Source: Rikenella sp031549665
GTDB taxonomy: Bacteria; Bacteroidota; Bacteroidia; Bacteroidales; Rikenellaceae
DNA: 64,000 nucleotides
Assembly (NCBI GenBank): GCA_031549665.1
Contig: JAVBPJ010000003.1
Coordinates: 66,575 to 130,574, forward strand
Direction of reading: 5' to 3'
Below are positions 34,661 through 42,518 of the stretch, one piece after another; within the stretch, counting starts at the first letter, position 1; each line of letters starts with the position of its first letter. Made by a program: the position numbers and the translations under genes. Below the pieces are notes generated by a model, which saw only the letters and a program-made list of their open reading frames with translations, made no database searches and was not told the DNA's origin.

Positions 34661-36502
34661 TTATTTTTCGGGGGTTGAAAGCAATGAACTAAAGTGTTGC
34701 TTCAGTTCGATCACGGTGAAAGGTAATCCTTGTATTTTATTGTATTGCAGATAGTTGAATTTTTGAAAACTCATGCGCAAATAGTTGGCGAATTGTCCGG
34801 CGTTCAGCTCGCATACCACGATTCGGTCGAAGCGTTCGAAAATCGCTTCGACCCCGCGCGGCAGGGGATGGATTTGGGCGAAGTGGCAGTGCGAAACGCT
34901 TTTGCCTTCGGCCCGCAGTTCGTCCACCGCGCTGCGCAGTCCGCCGTAGGTGCCGCCCCACCCCACCACGAGCAGTTGGCCCTGCGGGTCGCCGTACACG
35001 GTCTGTTCCGGCAGGAAATCGGCCACGCGGTTCACTTTGGCCGCCCGCGTCTCAACCATCCGCTGGTGGTTTTGGGGGTCGTGCGATACGCTTCCCTTGA
35101 CAAAATCTTTCTCCAACCCGCCCACACGGTGTTCGCAACCGGGAGTTCCCGGCAACGCCCAACTGCGGGCCAGCCGTTCGGCGTCGCGTTTATAAGGCAG
35201 GTAGCCCTCTTCGGGCCGCTCGGTAATCAGCGGCGGATGGATAGCCGGATAGTCGTTCGTGGAGGGGATGAGCCACGCTTCGGAACCGTTGGCGATGTAG
35301 CCGTCCGAGAGCAGCAGCACGGGGGTCATGTGTTCCATCGCCACACGGGCCGCGGTGAATGCGGCGTCGAAACATTGCGACGGACTGGTGGCGGCCATCA
35401 CCACCAACGGACACTCGCCGTTGCGGCCCCACAGGGCTTGCGACAGGTCGGCCTGTTCGGTTTTGGTGGGGAGTCCCGTCGAGGGGCCTCCGCGCTGTAC
35501 GTTGACCACTACCAGCGGCAGCTCGGTCATCACGGCCAGCCCCAGCGCTTCGGACATCAGCGACAGCCCCGGACCCGAGGTGGTGGTTACGCCCAGATTG
35601 CCGGCGTACGACGCGCCGATGGCCGTACAGATGCCGGCTATTTCGTCCTCGACCTGCAGGGTTTTCACGCCCAAGTCTTTCCGTTTGGCCAGCTCTTCGA
35701 GGATCGAGGTGGCGGGGGTGATGGGGTACGAACCGCAAAAGAGCGACCGGCCCGACTTTTCGCTGGCGGCGATCAAACCCCACGCAACGGCCTGGTTGCC
35801 CGAAATGGTGCGGTAAAGCCCCTTGGGAAGTTCCGCCGCGGGAACCTGGCACGTGGAGGCGAATTGGTGGCTGTTGGCGGCGAAATTGATGCCTGCCTGC
35901 AGGGCCAGTCGGTTGGCTTCGGCCAGTTCGGGGCGTTTCTTGAATTTATGCTCCAGGTAGCGTTCGGTGTGTTCCGTAGGGCGGTCGTACAGGTAGTAGC
36001 AGACTCCCAGCGCGAACATGTTTTTGCATTTGGCCACGCTTCGGGCGTCGAGGCCGGTGGCGGCCAGTGCTTCGCGGGTCATCGAGGTGATGGGGGCCTG
36101 AATGATGTTGTAGTCGGTCAGGGCCAGTTCGGCAAAGGGATCTTCGGTGCCGAGTCCCGCCTTTTCGAGCGCTTTTTCGGTAAAGCTGTCGATGTCGCAC
36201 AGGATGGTGGCTCCCTTTTTGAGCCATTGGCGGTTGACCTTCAGCGCCACGGGATTCATGGCCACCAGCAGGTCGCAATAGTCGCCCGAGGTGAGTACCG
36301 GCTGGCTGCCGATGTGAACCTGAAAACCCGATACGCCGGCTGCGGTTCCTTGGGGAGCGCGTATTTCGGACGGAAAATCGGGGAACGTGGCGATGCTGTT
36401 GCCCATCAGGGCCGACGTGTCGCTGAAGAGCGTTCCGGTGAGCTGCATGCCGTCTCCCGAATCGCCGGAAAATCGGATCACTACATCGTGGGCTTCTTGC
36501 AT
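34661..36502 (-). CDS. korA: 2-oxoacid:ferredoxin oxidoreductase, fused gamma-alpha subunit
   Basis: 613 residues. Residues about 1-185 form the gamma domain (VVIRFSGDSGDGMQLTG), and the rest the alpha pyrimidine-binding domains (SYPITPATSILEELAK, GASYAGNLGVTTTSGPGLSLM, NVQRGGPSTGLPTKTEQADL). The fusion is the usual layout in Bacteroidota Kor-type enzymes. Partner korB follows. The dihydroorotate dehydrogenase-like gene ends 36 nt upstream. No ferredoxin gene is nearby. Confidence 0.93.
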   Translation of the reverse strand: MQEAHDVVIRFSGDSGDGMQLTGTLFSDTSALMGNSIATFPDFPSEIRAPQGTAAGVSGFQVHIGSQPVLTSGDYCDLLVAMNPVALKVNRQWLKKGATILCDIDSFTEKALEKAGLGTEDPFAELALTDYNIIQAPITSMTREALAATGLDARSVAKCKNMFALGVCYYLYDRPTEHTERYLEHKFKKRPELAEANRLALQAGINFAANSHQFASTCQVPAAELPKGLYRTISGNQAVAWGLIAASEKSGRSLFCGSYPITPATSILEELAKRKDLGVKTLQVEDEIAGICTAIGASYAGNLGVTTTSGPGLSLMSEALGLAVMTELPLVVVNVQRGGPSTGLPTKTEQADLSQALWGRNGECPLVVMAATSPSQCFDAAFTAARVAMEHMTPVLLLSDGYIANGSEAWLIPSTNDYPAIHPPLITERPEEGYLPYKRDAERLARSWALPGTPGCEHRVGGLEKDFVKGSVSHDPQNHQRMVETRAAKVNRVADFLPEQTVYGDPQGQLLVVGWGGTYGGLRSAVDELRAEGKSVSHCHFAQIHPLPRGVEAIFERFDRIVVCELNAGQFANYLRMSFQKFNYLQYNKIQGLPFTVIELKQHFSSLLSTPEK

Positions 36503-36538
36503 AGAAAGCGGGAAATTTTAGAGGGGGGGTGGGATGGA

Positions 36539-37522
36539 CTACCGTTCGTGGTTCGAGTAGTACTTCATGAATTGGATCCGTTCGTAGGCTTGCGTGTCGC
36601 CGATCCGTTCGGCGTTCATCGATCCGGCAAAATCGGCGATCGTGTGGTGATGATGGCGCTCCATCCATTCGCGGATAAATTGGTTCATCTGTTCGATCAC
36701 GGCGGTGCCTTTCTCGTACACCACGCTGGCCACTTCAACGGCGGCCGCTCCGGCCAGCAGGGCTTTCACGGCTCCTTTGCCGTCGTGGATGCCGGTCGAA
36801 ACGGCCACGTCGATCAGGGGAAGTTGGGCGTTGACCAGTCCGGCCCAGCGCAGCACGTTCGACAGTTCGCTCGGGTGGCTGAAAATCTCGCCCGCCTTTA
36901 CCCTGCCCGATTCGATGTCGAAATCGAGGGGGTAGAAACGATTGAAGAGCGTTACTCCCTTCACGCCCCGGTAGTAAAGTTCGCGGACGATGGCCAGCGG
37001 ATTGGTGAATCCCTGCCCGAGTTTGACGGCTAGCGGCAGCGAGGTGGCGGCTTTCACGGCCTCGACAATTTCGAGGTAATGGTGTTCAAACACCGTCCCG
37101 TCGATCTCCTTGTCCGTGGGCAGCAGGGCGATGTTCAGCTCCAGCGCGTCGGCGCCCGCGGCTTCGAGGGTTTTGGCAAAGTTGACCCATTTGCCGCTTC
37201 GGTGGCAGTGGATGCTGGCGATCACCGGCAGGGAGGGGCACTCGGCCTTTACGTCGCGGATCAGATGGACGTACTGGCCCAGGCTGTTTTCCGACACGTA
37301 GCGGCTGATGTAGTCGGCCGCTTCGGGGTAGTCGCTGTATTGGTCGATCTGGGCGGCTTCGTGCAGGATTTGCTCTTCGAAAATCGATTTCAGGACCACG
37401 GCTCCGGCTCCGGCCTGATGGGCCTGGCAAATGCGGTCGAGGGTGGCTGTCATTCCCGAGCTGCTTAGCACGACGGGCGATTTGAGTTTCAGGCCCAGGT
37501 AGGTGGTTTCTATTCGTTTCAT
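36539..37522 (-). CDS. Dihydroorotate dehydrogenase-like flavoprotein
   Basis: 327 residues with the TIM-barrel architecture of class 1 dihydroorotate dehydrogenase and PreA: begins METTYLGLKLKSPVVLSSSG-like, with LPLAVKLGQGFTN and AGAAAVEVASVVYEKG as flavin-phosphate segments. Where PyrD proteins have the NxSCPN active-site stretch, this one reads ELNIALLPTDKE and lacks the cysteine. It is therefore unlikely to be the pyrimidine enzyme. It is embedded between yggS and korA, so a role in 2-oxoacid or ferredoxin redox chemistry is possible but inferred. Confidence 0.8.
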   Translation of the reverse strand: MKRIETTYLGLKLKSPVVLSSSGMTATLDRICQAHQAGAGAVVLKSIFEEQILHEAAQIDQYSDYPEAADYISRYVSENSLGQYVHLIRDVKAECPSLPVIASIHCHRSGKWVNFAKTLEAAGADALELNIALLPTDKEIDGTVFEHHYLEIVEAVKAATSLPLAVKLGQGFTNPLAIVRELYYRGVKGVTLFNRFYPLDFDIESGRVKAGEIFSHPSELSNVLRWAGLVNAQLPLIDVAVSTGIHDGKGAVKALLAGAAAVEVASVVYEKGTAVIEQMNQFIREWMERHHHHTIADFAGSMNAERIGDTQAYERIQFMKYYSNHER

Positions 37523-37547
37523 GGGATAATGAGATTAATAAAGATTG

Positions 37548-38198
37548 TCAGCGGTTTCCGAACAGGTCGGTTCCGATCCGCACAAGGGTGGTTCCATGGC
37601 GCAGGGCCAGCGGGTAGTCGCCGGACATCCCCATCGACAGGGTATCGAACGAAGGGAAATAGCGCTCCCGAAAGCGAAGGTACGTGGCTTCGAGGTCTGC
37701 GAATTCCTGTTCAATTTGTCCGGTGTCATCGGTGTAGGTGGCCATGCCCATCAGTCCGCGGGGTCGGAGGTGGGTGAACGGTTCAAACGCCTTTTGCTGC
37801 AAAAGTTGTTCCAAGTCGCCGGCCCTCCATCCGAATTTGCTCTCCTCGCGCGCAATGTGCAGTTGGAGCAGGATGTCCACCGTGCGGCCGATCTTTTCGG
37901 CCTCTTGGTCGATGGCCCGGGCCAGGTGGAGCGAATCGACCGAGTGGATCAACTCGACGACGGGCAAAATGAGCTTGATTTTGTTGGTTTGCAGATGGCC
38001 TACCAAGTGCCAGCGGATGTCTTTGGGCAGCTCGGCGGCTTTGGCCGCCAGCTCCTGCGGACGGCTTTCGCCGAAGATCCGCTGCCCGGCCCGGTAGGCT
38101 TCCATAATGGCCTCGTTGGGCTGGAATTTCGACACGGCCACCAACTCGACCCCCGCGGGAAGGGTGTTGCGCAGTTGGAGCAGGCGGTCGCGAATCAT
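37548..38198 (-). CDS. yggS: YggS/PROSC-type pyridoxal phosphate homeostasis protein
   Basis: 216 residues from ATG 38198. Pyridoxal phosphate Lys24 lies in LVAVSKFQPN. Further blocks are GESRPQELAAK, IRWHLVGHLQTNK, HSVDS, RGLMGMATY and SMGMSGDYPLALRHGTTLVRIG. It binds and buffers PLP and has no proven catalytic activity. The frame stays open far upstream, but that stretch is antisense to the dipeptidase gene and is not part of the protein. First gene of a yggS-DHOD-like-korA-korB run. Confidence 0.93.
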   Translation of the reverse strand: MIRDRLLQLRNTLPAGVELVAVSKFQPNEAIMEAYRAGQRIFGESRPQELAAKAAELPKDIRWHLVGHLQTNKIKLILPVVELIHSVDSLHLARAIDQEAEKIGRTVDILLQLHIAREESKFGWRAGDLEQLLQQKAFEPFTHLRPRGLMGMATYTDDTGQIEQEFADLEATYLRFRERYFPSFDTLSMGMSGDYPLALRHGTTLVRIGTDLFGNR

Positions 38199-38215
38199 GG
38201 TCGGAGTCTCGAAAA

Positions 38216-38236
38216 AAGAGGCTATATTTGCCTCTT
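38216..38236 (+). promoter_or_regulatory. Inverted repeat centred on the -7 box of the C69 dipeptidase gene
   Basis: AAGAGGC and GCCTCTT are perfect 7-bp arms separated by 7 nt. The -7 box TATATTTG occupies 38223-38230, i.e. the spacer plus the first base of the right arm. An operator placed there would block RNA polymerase. Leader of about 30 nt to the ATG at 38262. Confidence 0.5.
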
Positions 38237-38261
38237 CGACAAACAAAATTAGACCTTTCCA

Positions 38262-39941
38262 ATGAAGAAAACAAGCACCCTGCTGGCTTTTTTTGCCCTC
38301 TCCCTGTTGACCGCCTCGCCCGCCTGGGCCTGCACGAACGTATTGGTAACCCGCGGCGCGTCGAAAAGCGGTTCGACGATGGTGAGCTACTCGGCCGACT
38401 CGCACACGCTCTACGGTGCGCTGTATTCCTATCCGGCTGCCGACCACCCCGCCGGAGCCATGCGCAAAATTTACGAGTGGGACACGGGGAAGTACCTCGG
38501 CCAGATTCCCGAAGTGGCCCATACCTACTCGGTGGTGGGCAACATGAACGAGCATCAGGTATTGATCGGCGAAAGCACCTGGGGGGGGATCGAACGGCTG
38601 GTCGATACCACCGCCGTCATGGACTACGGTTCGCTGATGTACGTGGCTCTGCAGCGTGCCAAGACGGCGCGCGAGGCGTTGGACGTGATGATCGACCTGG
38701 TAACTCGCTACGGCTATGCCTCGTCGGGCGAATCGATCTCGATCGCCGACCCGACGGAGGTGTGGATCCTCGAAATCATCGGCAAGGGAACCAAAATGGT
38801 CAAGGGCCAAAACGTGAACAAGGGAGCTGTTTGGGCGGCCGTGCGCCTGCCCGACGGCGCGGTGTCGGCCCATGCCAACCAGTCGCGCATCACCTCGATT
38901 CCCACGGGCGACCCGAATTACCTCTGCTCGCGGGACGTGATCTCGTTTGCCCGGGCCGAGGGCCTTTTCAACGGCAAGGACGAGGAGTTCAGCTTCTCGG
39001 AAGTATACAATCCGTTCGATTTCAGTGGAATGCGCGGCTGCGAAGCGCGTGTTTGGAGCGTTTTCCGTCAAATCGCACCCGGCATGGACCAGTATCTGGA
39101 CTACGCGCTGGGCAAGAACCCTAAAAACCGAATGCCGCTTTGGGTTTTCCCCGACCGCAAGCTGGACGTGAGCGACGTGGCCGCCTTCATGCGCAACCAC
39201 TACGAGGGGACTCCCCTGAACATGACCTCCGATCCCGGTGCGGGCGGCAACCTGCTGCCCTACCGCTGGCGGCCGATGACCTTCAAGGTGGACGGCGACG
39301 AGTTTACCAACGAACGCGCCATCGCCACCCAGCAAACCGGCTGGTGGTATGTGGGCGAGTGTCGCAGCTGGCTGCCCGACCCGGTGGGCGGGGTGCTGTG
39401 GTTCGGGGTGGACGATGCCGACAGTTCGCCGCTTACGCCCTTCTACTGCGGCATCAACCGCGTGCCGTGGGCCTACGATTCGCGCAACGGCCACATGACC
39501 CAGTATTCGTCCACGTCGATGTTTTGGGCCGTAAACCGCGTAACCAACTTCGGCTACCTGCGCTACAACCACATCCACCCCGACATCAAACGGGCGATGG
39601 ATCGTTACGAACAGGCCCGGATGGGCGAACAGACAGCAATCGATCAGGTGGCCGCCACCCTGTATAAACAGGATCCGGCCCGGGCCATCGAGTTTTTGAC
39701 CGACTACTGCGTCAATTCGGCCCAGGGACTGTTCCAAAGCTGGGTGGAGCTCGATCACTACCTGCTGGTGAAATTCATTGACGGGAACACGAAGAAAGAG
39801 TCCTCGGAAGGGGTTTTTATCGACAACGGCAACGGAGCCAACATTCCGGTCTCGCCCCTCTTCCCCGGCTACAGCGACGCCTGGAAAGAGGACGTAAAAC
39901 AGCACACCGGCGAACACCTGCGCGTGGTTCAGCCCGAATAA
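38262..39941 (+). CDS. C69 family dipeptidase with N-terminal nucleophile cysteine
   Basis: 559 residues. Residues 1-23 are a signal peptide (LLAFFALSLLTASPAWA) and residue 24 is Cys in ACTNVLVTRGASKSGSTM, the expected nucleophile of this Ntn-hydrolase family. Signal cleavage after AWA would expose the cysteine directly, without a propeptide. Later blocks VGNMNEHQVLIGESTWGG and HANQSRIT are family typical. It should hydrolyse dipeptides in the periplasm or at the surface. A lipobox reading is less likely because Trp occupies -2. Confidence 0.88.
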   Translation: MKKTSTLLAFFALSLLTASPAWACTNVLVTRGASKSGSTMVSYSADSHTLYGALYSYPAADHPAGAMRKIYEWDTGKYLGQIPEVAHTYSVVGNMNEHQVLIGESTWGGIERLVDTTAVMDYGSLMYVALQRAKTAREALDVMIDLVTRYGYASSGESISIADPTEVWILEIIGKGTKMVKGQNVNKGAVWAAVRLPDGAVSAHANQSRITSIPTGDPNYLCSRDVISFARAEGLFNGKDEEFSFSEVYNPFDFSGMRGCEARVWSVFRQIAPGMDQYLDYALGKNPKNRMPLWVFPDRKLDVSDVAAFMRNHYEGTPLNMTSDPGAGGNLLPYRWRPMTFKVDGDEFTNERAIATQQTGWWYVGECRSWLPDPVGGVLWFGVDDADSSPLTPFYCGINRVPWAYDSRNGHMTQYSSTSMFWAVNRVTNFGYLRYNHIHPDIKRAMDRYEQARMGEQTAIDQVAATLYKQDPARAIEFLTDYCVNSAQGLFQSWVELDHYLLVKFIDGNTKKESSEGVFIDNGNGANIPVSPLFPGYSDAWKEDVKQHTGEHLRVVQPE

Positions 39942-39987
39942 CGGCCCTGTCCCCTGAGGAGAAAGGGACTAAAAGAGCTGTTTAACG

Positions 39988-40028
39988 AAAAAAGAGAGCC
40001 GGATTTTTACGCTGGCTCTCTTTTTTTT
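39988..40028 (+). terminator. Intrinsic terminator after the dipeptidase gene
   Basis: AAAGAGAGCC pairs with GGCTCTCTTT across a 13-nt loop and ends in a run of eight T, a textbook rho-independent terminator. Confidence 0.9.
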
Positions 40029-40131
40029 AGCATATTTAATGTGTTATTATATAGTTATTTAAACTAAAATACGGTTCGTTGGGCATCGTAATAGCCATCA
40101 AAATAGCTTTCCAAAACGGGCCGTGTTGAAG

Positions 40132-40139
40132 CAACTTTG
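40132..40139 (+). promoter_or_regulatory. -7-like box of the cupin regulator gene
   Basis: CAACTTTG matches TAnnTTTG at all fixed positions but the first. It lies 21 nt before ATG 40161 and overlaps an alternative TTG start (40137), which I therefore reject. Confidence 0.35.
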
Positions 40140-40160
40140 TTTTGCCAAAACCGGAAAAAC

Positions 40161-40733
40161 ATGTTAGCGATCATAGGTAAAGTTGTCAAACAACTGCGCG
40201 AAGAGCAAGAACTCACCCTCGAAGAGTTATCGGCCCGCAGCAACGTAAGCGTTGAAAAACTCACTGAAATCGAAAGCAACCGCTCCATCCCCTCGCTGGG
40301 CGTCCTGATCCGCATCTCGCGGGCCCTGGGATCCCGACTGGGCACCCTGCTCGACGGACAGGAGAATACGGGAGCCGTTATCAACCGCCGCCGCGAGGTC
40401 AACGAATTCCCCTCGTTCTCGGGGCCGGATGCCGAGGACAGCGCCCACCTGCGTTTCTTCTCGCTGGCCAAAGACAAAAGCGACCGCCACATGGAGCCGT
40501 TGGTCATTGCGGTCAAGCCCAACAGCGCCGATCATCCCGAATTGCGTTCGGAACACGAGGGCGAAGAGTTCCTTTTTGTACTCGACGGCGAAATCGTCTT
40601 CTACTACGGCAACGACAAGCACACCCTTTCGGTGGGCGACAGCGTCTACTTCGACTCGATCGTCCCCCACTACCTGGGCAACGAACGCGACACCCGCGCG
40701 CTTGTGCTGGCCACCATCTACACCCCTTACTAG
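40161..40733 (+). CDS. XRE-family regulator with C-terminal cupin domain
   Basis: 190 residues. The N-terminal helix-turn-helix (about 1-65) reads VVKQLREEQELTLEELSARSNVSVEKLTEIESNRS in shorter blocks typical of XRE proteins. The C-terminal cupin (about 115-185) contains HPELRSEHEGEEFLFVLDGE and DSVYFDSIVPHYLGN. The cupin probably senses a small molecule, possibly an acyl-CoA or carboxylate, given the acyl-CoA ligase 17 nt downstream. Regulation of that ligase is the natural hypothesis. Confidence 0.9.
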   Translation: MLAIIGKVVKQLREEQELTLEELSARSNVSVEKLTEIESNRSIPSLGVLIRISRALGSRLGTLLDGQENTGAVINRRREVNEFPSFSGPDAEDSAHLRFFSLAKDKSDRHMEPLVIAVKPNSADHPELRSEHEGEEFLFVLDGEIVFYYGNDKHTLSVGDSVYFDSIVPHYLGNERDTRALVLATIYTPY

Positions 40734-40750
40734 CCTCCCCCACTCGTTTT

Positions 40751-42403
40751 ATGGAACTTACCGAGCTAACCCTGCACGGGATGCTGGAGCAGTGGTGCAA
40801 AACACAACCCGACAGCGACTTCATCATCTACACCGACCGGAACTTCCGGCTCACCTACTCCCAGTTCGACGAGCGGGCCGAAAAATTCGCCAAAGGGCTG
40901 CTCCACATCGGCGTGCGCCACGGCGATAAAGTGGGCGTGTGGGCCAAGAACGTACCCGACTGGCTGACCCTGATGTTCGCCTGTTCGAAAATCGGCGCCG
41001 TACTGGTAACGGTCAACACCAACTACAAGACCTCGGAAGTCGCCTACATGATGGAGAACGCCGACATCCACACCATGTGCCTGATGAACGGCTACCGCGA
41101 CAGCGACTACATCCAGATCATCAACGAGATCGTCCCGGAACTCAAAACCTCGGAACGCGGCCACCTGCGCAGCGAGCGCCTGCCCGCCCTGCGCAACGTG
41201 GTGTACATGGGCGCCGAAAAGTACCGCGGAATGTACAACACGGCCGAGCTGTTCCTGCTGGGGGGGCAAATCCCCGCCGAACTCTTCAAGGAGGCCCACG
41301 CCCGCACCCACTGCTACGACGTGGTCAATATGCAGTACACCTCGGGAACCACCGGATTCCCCAAAGGGGTGATGCTCACCCACCACAACATCCTCAACAA
41401 CGGACTCACCATTGGCGATTGCATGCAGTACACTCCGCAGGACAAGCTGTTGCTGTGCGTGCCGCTGTTCCATTGCTTCGGCTGCGTGCTGGGGCTGTGC
41501 GCGGTGGTTACCCACGGCGCATCGATGGTAATTATCGAAGATTTCGACCCGCTGAAAGTGCTGGCCTCGGTGCAAAAAGAGCGCTGCACGGCCATTTACG
41601 GCGTTCCCACCATGTTCGTGGCCGAACTGAACCACCCCATGTTCGAGCTGTTCGACCTCACCTCGCTGCGCACCGGCATCATGGCCGGAGCCCCCTGCCC
41701 CATCGAGTACATGAACCAGGTGATGGCCCGGATGCATTGCAGCGACATCATCATCGTATACGGCCTGACCGAAACCTCGCCCGGGATGACCGCAACGCGC
41801 GTAACCGACTCGCCCGACATCCGCTCCACCACCGTGGGACGCGCCCTGCCCTTTGTCGACGTGGTGATCAAAGACCCCGCCACCGGAGCCGTCTGCCCGC
41901 CCGACACCATCGGCGAGGTCTGCTGCCGGGGCTACAACGTGATGATGGGCTACTACAAAAATCCCGAGGCTACGGCCGCCGCGATCGACTCTGAAGGCTA
42001 CCTCCATTCGGGCGACTTGGGCGTGATGGACAAGGACGGTTATTTCAAAATCACGGGCCGCATCAAAGAGATGATCATCCGTGGCGGCGAAAACGTCTAT
42101 CCGCGCGAGATCGAGAACTTCCTGTACCAAATGCCCGAGATCGAAGACGTACAAGTGGCCGGCATTCCCAGCCCCAAGTACGGCGAACAAGTAGCCGCCT
42201 ACATCCGCGTAAAGGGAGGGGCGACACTTCGGGAAGAGGACATCAAGGCCTTCTGCCGCGGCCGCATCGCCCGCTACAAAATACCGAAGTACATTTTCTT
42301 TGTCGACGGCTACCCGATGACCGCCAGCGGCAAGATCCAGAAATACAAGCTCAAGGAGGTGGGCCTGGCCCTGCTCGAAGAGCGCGGCGTTGCGGTCGAA
42401 TAG
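40751..42403 (+). CDS. AMP-binding acyl-CoA synthetase
   Basis: 550 residues, ANL superfamily. The ATP-binding P-loop is YTSGTTGFPKGVMLTHHN, followed by VYGLTETSPGM, the hinge SGDLGVMDKDGYFKITGRIKE in parts, and catalytic Lys in PMTASGKIQKYK. It activates a carboxylic acid to its CoA ester; medium or long chain is most likely but not determined. The upstream cupin regulator is its probable controller. A strong terminator follows. Confidence 0.92.
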   Translation: MELTELTLHGMLEQWCKTQPDSDFIIYTDRNFRLTYSQFDERAEKFAKGLLHIGVRHGDKVGVWAKNVPDWLTLMFACSKIGAVLVTVNTNYKTSEVAYMMENADIHTMCLMNGYRDSDYIQIINEIVPELKTSERGHLRSERLPALRNVVYMGAEKYRGMYNTAELFLLGGQIPAELFKEAHARTHCYDVVNMQYTSGTTGFPKGVMLTHHNILNNGLTIGDCMQYTPQDKLLLCVPLFHCFGCVLGLCAVVTHGASMVIIEDFDPLKVLASVQKERCTAIYGVPTMFVAELNHPMFELFDLTSLRTGIMAGAPCPIEYMNQVMARMHCSDIIIVYGLTETSPGMTATRVTDSPDIRSTTVGRALPFVDVVIKDPATGAVCPPDTIGEVCCRGYNVMMGYYKNPEATAAAIDSEGYLHSGDLGVMDKDGYFKITGRIKEMIIRGGENVYPREIENFLYQMPEIEDVQVAGIPSPKYGEQVAAYIRVKGGATLREEDIKAFCRGRIARYKIPKYIFFVDGYPMTASGKIQKYKLKEVGLALLEERGVAVE

Positions 42404-42427
42404 CCACCCTTTCGCAAAACCAAACAA

Positions 42428-42460
42428 GGAGAGCCACCCCGTCCGGGTGGCTCTCTTTAT
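42428..42460 (+). terminator. Intrinsic terminator after the acyl-CoA synthetase gene
   Basis: AGAGCCACCC pairs with GGGTGGCTCT across a short CGTCC-type loop, then CTTTATTCTTT. The next gene is convergent, so it also separates the two transcripts. Confidence 0.85.
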
Positions 42461-42518
42461 TCTTTCCTGGCGGGCTTTGGTGAACTTCGGCGAAATTCGA
42501 TGAAAAACGAGGCGGAAA

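Noticed and set aside
38199..39917. Long minus-strand frame upstream of and in frame with yggS
   Set aside because: It is antisense to the C69 dipeptidase, whose protein sequence is unmistakable. YggS homology begins at 38198.
40137..40160. TTG start adding eight residues to the cupin regulator
   Set aside because: It overlaps the -7-like box; the ATG at 40161 begins directly with the expected helix-turn-helix sequence.
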